Source of the DNA: Paenibacillus auburnensis
Lineage (GTDB): Bacteria > Bacillota > Bacilli > Paenibacillales > Paenibacillaceae
Length of the DNA: 64,000 bases
NCBI RefSeq assembly: GCF_927798115.1
Contig: NZ_CAKMMG010000002.1
Location: forward strand, 454,834-518,833
Direction: 5' to 3'
Shown: one piece after another, positions 33,578-42,573 of the stretch
Position numbering within the stretch: the first letter of the stretch is position 1
Layout: every line of letters begins with the position of its first letter
Made by a program: the position numbers and the translations under genes
Notes under the pieces: generated by a model
What the model saw: only the letters and a program-made list of their open reading frames with translations
Told to the model about the DNA's origin: nothing
Database searches by the model: none

Positions 33578-35206
33578 CTATAACCTACCCAGATAAGAGA
33601 TTTTGAACTCTGAGGGTGTCATGTCGGTGTATTTCTTGAATACCTCGCTGAAGTACCGCCGGTGTTCATAGCCAAGCTCCATGGCGATTTCCTGCACTTG
33701 CAGCCCTTCAATCAGCATCGTTTTGGCCTTCTCCATCTTCTCATGCATGACGAATTGCTGAAAGGAGATACCCAGCACTTTCTTGAACAGGTTGGAAAAA
33801 TAGCCCTGGCTCAGGTTGATTTGCTTCGCCACCTGCTCCAGCGTCAGGCTGGTATGCAGATTGGCGCATATATAGGCTTTGGCCTGGTGGATAATCCGGT
33901 TGGATTCGAACGAGCGCTCCTCTTCAATCCAGCGGCAGCCCTCTGCGCATAAGCCCTCCAGCAGCGAACGGATTTCCTGCAGCGACGGATGCGGCCGGCT
34001 CCTGAGCTGGTTCACCCGCTGCGCCAATACCTGCACCTTCTCAGGCGGAAACAGCTCCAGCATCACCCGGCAGATTTTAAACGCCAGCTCGTATCCGATG
34101 TTCTCTACATATTGTGGTGCGGGAAGCGGATTTAGCTGCAGCAGCTCCCCGAAAATATGGTTCAGGATAAGCCCGGTTTTATCCCGGTTTCCGGAACGCA
34201 GAGCAAATAGAAAGTCCTGTTCAGCAGTGAGGGAATAGCTGTTCACAGCCTGCGGCTTATGAACAATGTTGGCATAGCTGTAGACCGCGTTCCCGTCTGT
34301 ATAAAAATGATAGGCCAGCGCGCTGAGCGCCTGCCCGTAGGAATCCGCCAGCTCGTCGATCCCAGCGACACAGAGCCCCATGCCAACCGAAATGGTACAG
34401 CGGGAATAGCGGCTGACGTTGGCGCAGCAGGCTTCGGCAATCTGTGCGGCAACCCCGGAATCATCCGTATTCATCATGCAGACATAACGATTCGCCGCTT
34501 CCCGGAAAATAATCCCCCGTGTCCACTCTGCCACCGTCTCCTCCAGTATATTCTGCAGACTGAACCGGATAAGCTCAATCTCCTGCACTGGCTGGCGGAA
34601 GTACTTCTCGGCAAAATGGTCAATCTCTGCAATAAACACCACGAAATTGTGCTGCGCAAGCGGGATGCCGAGATACTCCCATCTCGATTTAGCGCTGTGC
34701 TCCGCAATCTGATGCTGCATCAGGAAGGCTAAGTACTCCTGGCGCAGCACCGGGAGACTTTCCTTGATTTTGAGTTCCATCGCATGGATTCTGTCCTGCT
34801 CCTGCTGCTCCTGCAGACACAGTGCTTTAGCTTTCAGGACTACGTTCACGATCTCATCAAGCGAAAAGGGCTTTTTCACAAAATCCATCGCGCCGAGACG
34901 AATCGCCTGTTGTGCATAAGAGAACTCCGAGTAGGCGCTAAGTATAATGATTTTACACTCAGGGGCGAACCCCAGAATCGCCTTGGTCATCTCCAGCCCG
35001 TCCATGCGCGGCATACGGATGTCAGTGAGCACGATATCCGGCTTCTCCCTGCGGATCATCTCCAATCCTTCTTCGCCGTCCAGCGCCGTGCCGGCCACCT
35101 CGATGCCGTGATCCTGCCAATCCGGCTTGCGGGCAATCATCTCAACCACACTTTTGATATCATCGATAATGCATAGTTTTATTGTCTTAACCTGCGGATA
35201 TTCCAT
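33578..35206 (-). CDS. Response regulator, YesN type (receiver plus AraC helix-turn-helix)
   Basis: 542 residues from the ATG at 35206 (AGGAAGAG upstream). A longer frame runs into the kinase gene. The receiver domain (1-120) has acidic D15/D16 and phospho-acceptor D62 in VLTDIRMPRMDG, with K at about 111 (FVKKPFSL). The central region (130-420) is of unknown fold. The C-terminal AraC tandem helix-turn-helix (about 440-540) includes LTLEQVAKQINLSQGYFSNLFKKVLGISFQQFV and QEIAMELGYEHRRYFSEVFKKYTDMTPSEFK. It overlaps the kinase gene by 20 bp and should activate the downstream importer/glycosidase operon. Confidence 0.95.
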   Translation of the reverse strand: MEYPQVKTIKLCIIDDIKSVVEMIARKPDWQDHGIEVAGTALDGEEGLEMIRREKPDIVLTDIRMPRMDGLEMTKAILGFAPECKIIILSAYSEFSYAQQAIRLGAMDFVKKPFSLDEIVNVVLKAKALCLQEQQEQDRIHAMELKIKESLPVLRQEYLAFLMQHQIAEHSAKSRWEYLGIPLAQHNFVVFIAEIDHFAEKYFRQPVQEIELIRFSLQNILEETVAEWTRGIIFREAANRYVCMMNTDDSGVAAQIAEACCANVSRYSRCTISVGMGLCVAGIDELADSYGQALSALAYHFYTDGNAVYSYANIVHKPQAVNSYSLTAEQDFLFALRSGNRDKTGLILNHIFGELLQLNPLPAPQYVENIGYELAFKICRVMLELFPPEKVQVLAQRVNQLRSRPHPSLQEIRSLLEGLCAEGCRWIEEERSFESNRIIHQAKAYICANLHTSLTLEQVAKQINLSQGYFSNLFKKVLGISFQQFVMHEKMEKAKTMLIEGLQVQEIAMELGYEHRRYFSEVFKKYTDMTPSEFKISYLGRL

Positions 35207-37022
35207 AATTCTCTTCCTCTCCCCCAAGCGGACTGAGCGGTATCCATAGATCGGTGCGGGAACCTGTACCCGCCTCACCGGACAATTCCATCCGGGCGTT
35301 GGTGCCGTAATAGAGCTGAAGCCTATGCCTGATATTGACCAGAGCGTAGCCTTTTTTGGAAAGCTCCTTCCTGAGCATCCCCTGCTCTACCTTGGCAGCA
35401 TCCATTCCCCTGCCGTTGTCCTCCACGACAATATGCAGCAAGGAATCCTCCAATAGTATCCGCACACGGATCACACCACCTCTCCGGCGGTCGGCAAACC
35501 CGTGTTGAATGCTGTTCTCGACAATCGGCTGCAGCAGTATTTTCGGAATGGGAACAGACAGCAGTTCCTCCTCTTCAATGAGCACCTGATACTCGAACAG
35601 ATCCTCGTAGCATTTTTGCTGGATAGCACAGTACTGCTGCACATGCGATAGCTCATCCTCCAGCGGAATCAGATCCTTGCCGCCGCTGAGCCCCAGCTGG
35701 AACATCTGCGACAAGGACAGAATCATCTCATTGACATCATCGTTTTCACCCATAACCGATTTGCAGTAAATCGTATTAAGCGTGTTATATAGAAAATGGG
35801 GCTCCATCTGCGCGGTCAGCGCCCGGATCTCTGCCTGGCGTTTCCCCTCTTCATTCTTGCGCACATCCACGATTAGGGTTTTGATCTCCGACATCATCCG
35901 GTTAAACTGAAAGCCCACCTGGGCAATCTCATCCTGGTATTTACTCTCAAACGAAACACTGAGCTGGTTCTCCTCCACCCTGCGCATCAGCCTGCTCAGT
36001 TTAAACAAGGGCCTAAGGAGCGCGGCCGTAAGCTTATTCGAGAAAAACCAGGTAGTCAGCAGAAATATCAGGATTACGAGGATAATCGTCCGCTGAATTC
36101 CTTTGAGCTGCCCCAGCAGCTGATCCTTGGACTGCACTCCGGCCAGCGTCCAGTTCGGCGCCACGGCTGACTGCTTGTAATTAATTAAATATTCCTCGCC
36201 ATCAGAGGTGTAAAAGAAATTGCCTTCACTTCCCTTTGAGCTGTCCTGCAGAAACTTCGGATCCTTCATCGGGTCCTGCTGCGGATTCCAGCTGCTCTGC
36301 ACAACCTCCTCCCCCTCCTTATCCAGAAGCAGGTATTGCCGCTCATTCCGGGAATTGTTCTGACCCAGCAGCGAGGCGAGCCTGTTCTCCCGGATGTTGA
36401 CAACAATGAACACATTCGTAATGGGTGTATAATCATAGATCCCCCGCACCACAAAAGATACAACCCGCTGATTGCCTGTGAACAGCCGGTCGTAATGGCC
36501 TTTTGCCCAGTATCCGCCAGGGTTCCTTTTACTATTGTCATACAGCTCCGAGCCGTAAAAGGAATGATCCTGGACCCGGACCTGAGTCGTTGAATAAAAA
36601 TCACCGATCGGCGTAGCTATGAGAACATTCTCAATTATCGGCTCATTAAAGGTGGTCTGGGAAAGAACATATTGCAGCTCTGATAAGCGTACATAGTAAT
36701 TGGTCACATCATGAGCCTGCACATCCAGCATCATCTGCCTGTAAGCATCACTCAGCATTAGCGACTGAACGGATATGGCCACATCATTCAGCCGGTAATC
36801 CAGCAGCTGCATCGTCTTGTCCACCGTTTCCCTGCTGGCCGCAAAAGCATTATTTTGGATCTCCTTACCGGCAATTCGATACGTCAGGATACCCATCGAA
36901 CTAATTGACAGCGTTATCAACAATATAAAAGACAGCAGCACCCGCTGTTTGATAGACACCCGGTAAAAGACGTCGCTAAGCTTTCCCCAGTTCAGACTTC
37001 CCCATTGTTTCAGGGTACTCAT
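35187..37022 (-). CDS. Sensor histidine kinase, YesM type
   Basis: 611 residues. Membrane helix 1 is at about 27-47, an extracytoplasmic sensor at about 50-305, helix 2 at about 311-327, and HAMP at about 328-382. The His_kinase domain has phospho-acceptor H409 in MEPHFLYNTLNTIYC. The HATPase domain (about 490-600) has the N box QPIVENSIQHG and G box DNGRGM. The ribosome site TAGGAGGG precedes the ATG. It is in one operon with the YesN-like regulator. These pairs normally sense extracellular oligosaccharides, sometimes through the importer lipoprotein. Confidence 0.95.
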   Translation of the reverse strand: MSTLKQWGSLNWGKLSDVFYRVSIKQRVLLSFILLITLSISSMGILTYRIAGKEIQNNAFAASRETVDKTMQLLDYRLNDVAISVQSLMLSDAYRQMMLDVQAHDVTNYYVRLSELQYVLSQTTFNEPIIENVLIATPIGDFYSTTQVRVQDHSFYGSELYDNSKRNPGGYWAKGHYDRLFTGNQRVVSFVVRGIYDYTPITNVFIVVNIRENRLASLLGQNNSRNERQYLLLDKEGEEVVQSSWNPQQDPMKDPKFLQDSSKGSEGNFFYTSDGEEYLINYKQSAVAPNWTLAGVQSKDQLLGQLKGIQRTIILVILIFLLTTWFFSNKLTAALLRPLFKLSRLMRRVEENQLSVSFESKYQDEIAQVGFQFNRMMSEIKTLIVDVRKNEEGKRQAEIRALTAQMEPHFLYNTLNTIYCKSVMGENDDVNEMILSLSQMFQLGLSGGKDLIPLEDELSHVQQYCAIQQKCYEDLFEYQVLIEEEELLSVPIPKILLQPIVENSIQHGFADRRRGGVIRVRILLEDSLLHIVVEDNGRGMDAAKVEQGMLRKELSKKGYALVNIRHRLQLYYGTNARMELSGEAGTGSRTDLWIPLSPLGGEEENYGISAG

Positions 37023-37174
37023 CGATGCCTTCCCTCCTAGCTGCAGCTGAAAAGAACCGGCTGCTTCATATGCCCGTCAGATAACCAGGCTGTACTTCCT
37101 GTACCATACGACTGATTCCGGGCCGGTGTCAACAGCATAGCTTAGCCAGCTGTATGAAAATAAACTGTTGAAAC

Positions 37175-37212
37175 TAAAACAAGCAGCCCTCCGTTACAGG
37201 AAGGCTGCTGCA
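37175..37212 (-). terminator. Terminator of the SGNH hydrolase gene
   Basis: Minus-strand AGCAGCC and GGGCTGCT arms are followed by TGTTTTAGTTT. It begins about 20 bp after the stop codon. Confidence 0.7.
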
Positions 37213-37230
37213 TCCATTGCCACTAGTGCC

Positions 37231-37902
37231 TTAATCGTTCAGTATACCGCTTTTCTCTACCACACTCAGCCACTGCTTAGCAATCAGATCATGTCCGGCT
37301 GTTGTCGGATGTACACCGTCCCACAGCCAGTAAGCGTTATCCGCCCGCTGTGCAGCAGCCTCAAACACTTCCTGCAGCGGAACAAACACCGCATCAAACG
37401 CCTCTGCCAGCTTACGCACAACCTGCTGGTAACGGGTTATCCGTTCCTGCCACTCCGGCCAGTCCTCCGCTGGTGCGCCTGTATTCAGAATGAACGGTTC
37501 CATCAGCACGAGCTTCGTCTGCGGCAGCACCTCACGCGTTTCCTCCAGCACATGGCGGTAAGCGCGTTCATAACGGTCTGTGATTCCGCCCGGCTCCCCC
37601 TTCAGAGCTCTCCAGATATCATTGACCCCGATCAGAATGCTGAGCACATCCGGCTGCAGATAGATGGCATCCTCGTTCCAGCGCGCATAAAGATCTGAGA
37701 TCCGGTCTCCGCTGATTCCGCGGTTGTAGAATACCGGCTTCGTCTCTGCCAGCTCACTGCCCAGCTTGGACGCGATAAGATAAGCGTAGCCGTGTCCATG
37801 AATATGGTTCGGGTCCTCATCACGCCCGCGGTTGCCGTCGGTAATCGAATCTCCTTGAAACAGAATAATTTTGTTCGGTTTGGACCATGAAATAGACATC
37901 AT
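37231..37902 (-). CDS. SGNH/GDSL-family hydrolase
   Basis: 223 residues, no signal peptide. The SGNH blocks are all visible: block I FQGDSITDGNRG (Ser nucleophile at about 18), block II RGISGDRISDL (Gly), block III GVNDIW (Asn) and block V DGVHPTTAGH (Asp, His). The closest style is the carbohydrate-esterase group (rhamnogalacturonan acetylesterase-like), and the neighbouring glycan cluster fits deacetylation of imported sugars. That substrate is inferred. AAAGGGTG lies before ATGATG. It has its own terminator and lies upstream of the kinase gene on the same strand. Confidence 0.9.
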   Translation of the reverse strand: MMSISWSKPNKIILFQGDSITDGNRGRDEDPNHIHGHGYAYLIASKLGSELAETKPVFYNRGISGDRISDLYARWNEDAIYLQPDVLSILIGVNDIWRALKGEPGGITDRYERAYRHVLEETREVLPQTKLVLMEPFILNTGAPAEDWPEWQERITRYQQVVRKLAEAFDAVFVPLQEVFEAAAQRADNAYWLWDGVHPTTAGHDLIAKQWLSVVEKSGILND

Positions 37903-38014
37903 TGCTCACCCTTTAACTATAATTTGGTAACTTTCACCATTTGCACACATTCCCGGATTGTCACCATGAATTCCCCCTATTATATCAAGTCTGCCTCCCG
38001 ATAAACTATGAAGT

Positions 38015-38046
38015 TATGATAGTATTAACTTGAATGTTTCGAAACA
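38015..38046 (+). promoter_or_regulatory. Possible promoter and operator of the aldo/keto reductase gene
   Basis: A TATGAT -10-like element (38015-38020) is followed by the perfect 12-bp palindrome TGTTTCGAAACA (38035-38046), 33 bp before the start. The palindrome is placed where a repressor would act. No -35 is convincing and no regulator gene is adjacent. Confidence 0.35.
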
Positions 38047-38079
38047 CCAATCATACGAAAAAGAAGGGAATGAAGCTAA

Positions 38080-39054
38080 GTGAAGTATAGACGACTTGGT
38101 AATACAGGCCTGAAGGTCAGCGAGATCGGCCTGGGCAGCTGGCTGACTTATGGAACGGCGGCAGAGCAGCAGGCAGCCGACGCATGTGTGGCCAAAGCTT
38201 TTGAATGCGGTATCAATTTCTTTGACACTGCCAACGCATACAACCGCGGAGAAGGAGAAAAAGCGATCGGAGCCGCGCTCCGTCCTTATAAGCGCTCGGA
38301 TTACGTGCTGAGCACCAAAGTGTTCTTCCCTATGGGGGACGGTGTGAATGACCGCGGCCTGTCACGCAAGCACATCATGGAGCAATGCGAAGCCAGTCTG
38401 CGGCGTCTCGGCACCGATTACATCGACATCTATTTCTGCCACCGCTTTGATCATGAGACTCCGCTGGAAGAAACGCTGCGCGCACTGGATGACCTTACGT
38501 CTCAGGGGAAAATTCTCTACTCGGCTGTCAGCGAGTGGACCGCAGCGCAGATCGTTAGCGCCAGCGGCATCAGCAGCAGGCTGAATCTGCGTCCGCTGGC
38601 AGCGAATCAGCCAATCTATAACATGTTCGAGCGCTACATCGAACAGGAAGTGCTCGAAGTATCCAAGCAGGCCGGACTTGGACAGGTGGTCTTCTCGCCG
38701 CTGGCGCAGGGCATCCTGACCGGCAAATACAAGCCGGGCCAGCAGGCTCCGGCAGGCACCCGCGGTGCAGACGACTCGGTCAACGGCGTCATCCGCAGCT
38801 ACCTGCGCGACGATGTGCTGGGCGTCGTCGCGCAGCTGGATGAAGTCGCAGAAGGCCTCGGCGTGAAGCTGTCGCAGCTGGCCCTGGCCTGGATCCTCCG
38901 CCAGCCCGGTGTCAGCTCAGCGCTGATCGGGGCGAGCAAGCCCGGTCAGGTCGAAGAAAATGCCCGGGCGGTGGAAATCGTGCTCCAGCCGGAAACGCTG
39001 GAGACCATTGACAGCCTCCTCGCACAGGTGGCAGACTTTGCTCCGGCGAGATAA
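38080..39054 (+). CDS. Aldo/keto reductase (voltage-gated K+ channel beta-subunit-like)
   Basis: 324 residues with a GTG start (AAGGGAATGAAG upstream). The NADPH-dependent (beta/alpha)8 reductase has the catalytic tetrad region: D at about 49 and Y54 in FFDTANAYNRGEGEKAIG, K79 in LSTKV, and H at 121 in YFCHRFD. The SPLAQGILTGKY block is typical of the YghZ/Kvbeta group, which reduces methylglyoxal and other aldehydes. It is a single-gene unit ending in a strong terminator. The exact substrate is unknown. Confidence 0.93.
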   Translation: MKYRRLGNTGLKVSEIGLGSWLTYGTAAEQQAADACVAKAFECGINFFDTANAYNRGEGEKAIGAALRPYKRSDYVLSTKVFFPMGDGVNDRGLSRKHIMEQCEASLRRLGTDYIDIYFCHRFDHETPLEETLRALDDLTSQGKILYSAVSEWTAAQIVSASGISSRLNLRPLAANQPIYNMFERYIEQEVLEVSKQAGLGQVVFSPLAQGILTGKYKPGQQAPAGTRGADDSVNGVIRSYLRDDVLGVVAQLDEVAEGLGVKLSQLALAWILRQPGVSSALIGASKPGQVEENARAVEIVLQPETLETIDSLLAQVADFAPAR

Positions 39055-39134
39055 ACGGACGGTGGAAGTAAGGAACTCTCTCGCTTGTGAGGCTACCGGA
39101 TAAGCAGGATTTTTTGCCTGCACATATTGGCAAT

Positions 39135-39173
39135 AAAACAGGGAGTCCCGGGTCATTCGGGACTCCCTGTTTT
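39135..39173. terminator. Strong bidirectional terminator
   Basis: AAAACAGGGAGTCCCG (39135-39150) and CGGGACTCCCTGTTTT (39158-39173) are perfect 16-bp arms with a 7-nt loop and A/T ends. It closes the aldo/keto reductase unit. Confidence 0.93.
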
Positions 39174-39231
39174 ATGTAGGTTCATTTGCAGCCGGGTTCA
39201 CCCGCCGGTTGTACGGGAGGCGGGTGTCGGT

Positions 39232-39588
39232 GGAATCAAAGGGATTTTTACCTTTGATTCTTGCGCCAACGGCCGTTCCGGCGAAATCAAGGGATTTTTA
39301 CCTTTGATTCTTGCACCAACGGCCATTTCGGCGAAATCAATGGGATTTTTACCTTTGATTCTTGCGCCAACGGCCGTTTCGACGAAATCAAAGGGATTTT
39401 TACCTTTGATTCTTGCACCAACGGCCGTTTCGGCGAAATCAAAGGGATTTTTACCTTTGATTCTTGCACCTGCAGTCGTTTCGGCGAAATCAAAGGGATT
39501 TTTACCTTTGATTCTTGCGCCTGCAGCCGTTTCAGCGAAATCAAGGGGATTTTTACCTTTGATTCTTGCGCCTACTATTCTCCCTCAC
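39232..39588. repeat. Tandem array of seven ~51-bp units, each with a hairpin
   Basis: Units start at 39232, 39283, 39333, 39384, 39435, 39486 and 39537, with lengths 51, 50, 51, 51, 51, 51 and 52. Each holds ATCAAAGG-GATTTTTA-CCTTTGAT (8-bp stem, 8-nt loop), then TTCTTGC and a GC-rich part (CCAACGGCCGTTTCGGC). Stem variants are mild: one deleted A in unit 2, a T-T mismatch in unit 3 and a G-T pair in unit 7. Frames of 17 codons run through parts of it in several frames, but the 50-bp and 52-bp units break them, so it is not coding. Unit 7 reaches the stop codon of the YhgE gene. There are no unique spacers, so it is not CRISPR. Confidence 0.95.
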
Positions 39589-42362
39589 GAAATCAGCTTC
39601 GACTTCTCGGCCTGCTCCGCGGATTTGCGGATAAACGGTGCCAGCGGCTTCTGCAGGGTAAGCGCCAGCAGCAGGGCTAGCAGGCCAAAGAGGATCAGCA
39701 GCAGCGCATCGCGGATTGCCACCTCTGGCACGATGCCGCCCACCGCCTCCCGCAGCAGACTGATGGCATAGGTGAACGGCATGAACGGATTCAGCGCCTG
39801 AAAGAAGTGCCCGGTCGTGCTGACCGGGAACGTCCCCCCGGAGCTGGAGAATTGCAGCACCATAAAAACAATGGCAATTCCCTTGCCGATGTTGCCGAAT
39901 ACAGACACCAGCGTGAATACGATAGTCACGAATACGATGCTGATCAGCACCGCGAAGAGAACGAACCACACTTTATCCGCCACATAACATTTCAGGATAA
40001 AGATATTCCCCAGAACCGCCACCAGCGCCTGTAGAACGCCTACAGTCAGAAAGGTCAACAGACGGCCGAAATACAGCTGATAGCCCCGGTATTGCTTTCC
40101 CCCGGCATCCACTCCGGTACGCAGCAGCGAAATCAGCAGTGTTCCTCCCACCCAGAGAGAAAGCACAACATAAAAAGGTGTCATCGCCGAGCCGTAGTTC
40201 GGAATCGGATACAGTTTATTTTCCGTGAGTACAACCGGATTGGCCAAAAAATCACTTTTGCTCTTAATGTCCCCGCCAAGCAGCTGCCCGATTTCCTCCA
40301 GATTCACTTCCTCCTTGATCTGACGCAGGGTATCCGCCGCTTTACGGACCGCTGCCTCCAGCGTGGGGAGATCCTCACGCACCAGCGCTGCTGCTCGTTC
40401 GACTCCCTCTCCGGCACGCGGCAGGCCCGTGCTGATCAGATCCGCAGCCGTGCGGAACTTCTCCTCCGCCGCCGGCAGATCGTTGCGGGCAAATTCGGCT
40501 GCCTCATGCACCGCAGTTCCTGCGGCAGGAAGCCCGCTCTGGATCCGCGGCAGCACATCGGTAACGAAGGTACTGAACGTCTCCATATTGTCCGTGATCC
40601 CAGTTGCCGCCGCATGCACCTCTTGGCGGATGGCCGGCAGGTTCTGCCGGAGCGCAGCAAGGCCGTTTTGCCCCGACTGGATGATATGCCCCGCTTCAGC
40701 CAGCATCGTGTCCAGCGCGGCAAGGCGCTGCGGAGCCTGCTGCAGCGCAGTGGCGGCAGTGCTGGCAGCTGTAGTCAGCCGCTGCAGCTTGTCCGTCACG
40801 GCGGGCAATGTCTCCGCGCTGAAGCGCGTGATCAGCCCGCCCGCCATGCTCTTGCCCTGCCCGGCGGCAAGGCTGAACTGCGACAGCCCGGCGCTATCCG
40901 GCCGGGCGCCGCCTTGCAGCGCGGCCGCTAACCCGCCGGCCTGCGAAGCGGCGGCGGCAAACTGCGCGCGGGCTTCATCCAGCGCGCTGAGATCACTGGC
41001 GCCCACGGTCCCGGGCGCCAGCATATTCACGGCGCCGAGCAGCGCAGCGGTGTGCGCAAGCGCATCGCGGCCGGCAGCCAGCCGTGCTGACGCCAGCTGT
41101 AACTGGCTTGCGCTTTGCTGCCTCGTGCCGGCCTGTAGCTGGCTTACGTTTTGCTGCCCCGTGCCGGCATCCAGCTGGCTTATACGTTGCTGCCCTGTGC
41201 CGGACTGCAGCTGGCTTGCGCCTTGCTGCTCCGTGCCGGCCTCCAGCTGCGCCGCAAGCTGTGCTGCGGCGTCCCCGGTCTGCTGCAGCAGATAGAGATT
41301 CTGCTGCACGGCTTCCGGGACGGCCGCAAAGGCTATGCTGCTGCGCTCCAGGAACTGCTCCAGTTCCTGGCCGAAGCTGCTTCCTGCGGCAGCCAGCCGG
41401 TCCGCCTGCGGCAGTGCATCCGCCGCCGCCTTTACCACCGAACCGGCTTCAGCCAGTCTTACGGAAGCCCGGTCCAGCACATCCTCCACCTGGCCGAAAT
41501 GACTGTCCAGCTCCGTGACAAGCCGGGCGGCGCGCTCCAGCTCCGGCAGCTTGCTCTCCAAGTTCTGCAGGCGGGTGGCGGCTTCACTGATCTGCCCCCA
41601 ATGGGCGTCGAGCATCTCCGCCGCCGCACCAGCCTGTTCTACAGCCGGCAGCTTGTCCTGAAGGGAGGCAATCCGCTCAGCAGACGAAGCGATTTCCGGC
41701 CAATGCTGCTGCAGCTTCAACACCAGCTTGCCCGCCTTTTCTATCTCCGGCAGGCTGGCCTCCAGCTTGAACAAACCCTGCTCCACCCTGCGGATAACCG
41801 GCAGCTCAGACTGGAATTCCTGATCGATCGCGCTCAAGGCGGTGAGCACTGTACTGCTGATCGTCTCCGTGAATTTCTCACTGATCTGCGATGTGACCGC
41901 CGATGCGCCTTTATCGGTAATTTTGGGAGCGATTGCGTTTATTTTCTCATTGACGGTATACTCCACTTCCGGCTTGACCAGCTTCCCTTCCAGTATTCCC
42001 GCCATCCGCCCCGAAAAGTTGGCAGGGATGACAATACTTGCATAATAATCCCCGCGCTCGACACCGGCCACTGCTGCTGCGGAATCCGTAAAAGTCCAGC
42101 CCAGCGAATGATTGTTCCGCAGGCTGGCCAGCACTTCTTCGCCGATATTGAGGCTCTTGCCCTGAACCTCCGCTCCTTCATCCAGACTGGATACGGCAAT
42201 CCGGATGCCGGAGGTATTGCTGTAAGGGTTCCAGACTGCAGCAACATTCACCCAATCGTAGACAGAAGGCAGCAGGATAAGGGCAATAATCAGCAGCACC
42301 GCTACAGGAACCTTGAATAGATTTCGCCAGTCGTTCATATAAATCCGCCATAGGTTTGCCAT
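39585..42362 (-). CDS. YhgE/Pip-family membrane protein (ABC-2 permease-like)
   Basis: 925 residues. A membrane helix at about 18-37 is followed by a long extracytoplasmic region rich in Ala/Leu/Gln/Glu coiled coil (about 150-690). Five or six helices follow at about 715-910 (YVVLSLWVGGTLLISLL; FLTVGVLQALVAVLGNIFIL; FVLFAVLISIVFVTIVFTLVSVF; ALLLILFGLLALLLAL). The FVTIVF...SSSGGTFPV and NPFMPFTYAISLLREAVGG segments are typical. Relatives include a phage receptor (Pip) and the EsaA-like type VII secretion component, but no such genes are nearby. Residues 373-420 are four in-frame 12-residue repeats. The ribosome site is GAGGTGA. Confidence 0.9.
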   Translation of the reverse strand: MANLWRIYMNDWRNLFKVPVAVLLIIALILLPSVYDWVNVAAVWNPYSNTSGIRIAVSSLDEGAEVQGKSLNIGEEVLASLRNNHSLGWTFTDSAAAVAGVERGDYYASIVIPANFSGRMAGILEGKLVKPEVEYTVNEKINAIAPKITDKGASAVTSQISEKFTETISSTVLTALSAIDQEFQSELPVIRRVEQGLFKLEASLPEIEKAGKLVLKLQQHWPEIASSAERIASLQDKLPAVEQAGAAAEMLDAHWGQISEAATRLQNLESKLPELERAARLVTELDSHFGQVEDVLDRASVRLAEAGSVVKAAADALPQADRLAAAGSSFGQELEQFLERSSIAFAAVPEAVQQNLYLLQQTGDAAAQLAAQLEAGTEQQGASQLQSGTGQQRISQLDAGTGQQNVSQLQAGTRQQSASQLQLASARLAAGRDALAHTAALLGAVNMLAPGTVGASDLSALDEARAQFAAAASQAGGLAAALQGGARPDSAGLSQFSLAAGQGKSMAGGLITRFSAETLPAVTDKLQRLTTAASTAATALQQAPQRLAALDTMLAEAGHIIQSGQNGLAALRQNLPAIRQEVHAAATGITDNMETFSTFVTDVLPRIQSGLPAAGTAVHEAAEFARNDLPAAEEKFRTAADLISTGLPRAGEGVERAAALVREDLPTLEAAVRKAADTLRQIKEEVNLEEIGQLLGGDIKSKSDFLANPVVLTENKLYPIPNYGSAMTPFYVVLSLWVGGTLLISLLRTGVDAGGKQYRGYQLYFGRLLTFLTVGVLQALVAVLGNIFILKCYVADKVWFVLFAVLISIVFVTIVFTLVSVFGNIGKGIAIVFMVLQFSSSGGTFPVSTTGHFFQALNPFMPFTYAISLLREAVGGIVPEVAIRDALLLILFGLLALLLALTLQKPLAPFIRKSAEQAEKSKLIS
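41101..41244 (-). repeat. Four in-frame 36-bp repeats inside the YhgE-like gene
   Basis: Units at 41101, 41137, 41173 and 41209 encode 12-residue blocks of the form AGTxQQxxSQLQ. They preserve frame and lie in the extracytoplasmic coil, so copy number could change without breaking the protein. Confidence 0.9.
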
Positions 42363-42573
42363 CTGCCAGTCACCTCAGAGCTGTTATTTGGATATTTTAA
42401 TATGCCCTGGAAGATTTCTTTTTACAAACCGGCCTAAACGCAAAACTTTTTGCAACATTTCCGGCAAATCAACGTTAATAAGGGTACATCCCCCGTTTGA
42501 GAAATATGACGGAGGGTAAGAAAGAGTATCGGCGAATTTCCGTGTCAAATCATGCCAAGGGGGAAAACGAAAG

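Noticed and set aside
39232..39588. CRISPR array
   Set aside because: The 51-bp units are contiguous and nearly identical along their length. There are no unique spacers and no cas genes.
39127..39771. Plus- and minus-strand frames encoding 17-residue repeats (FTFDSC..., GFLPLILAP..., VKIPLISPKR...)
   Set aside because: They arise because the DNA unit is 51 bp. The 50-bp and 52-bp units shift frame, there is no ribosome site, and the frames run into the YhgE gene in antisense.
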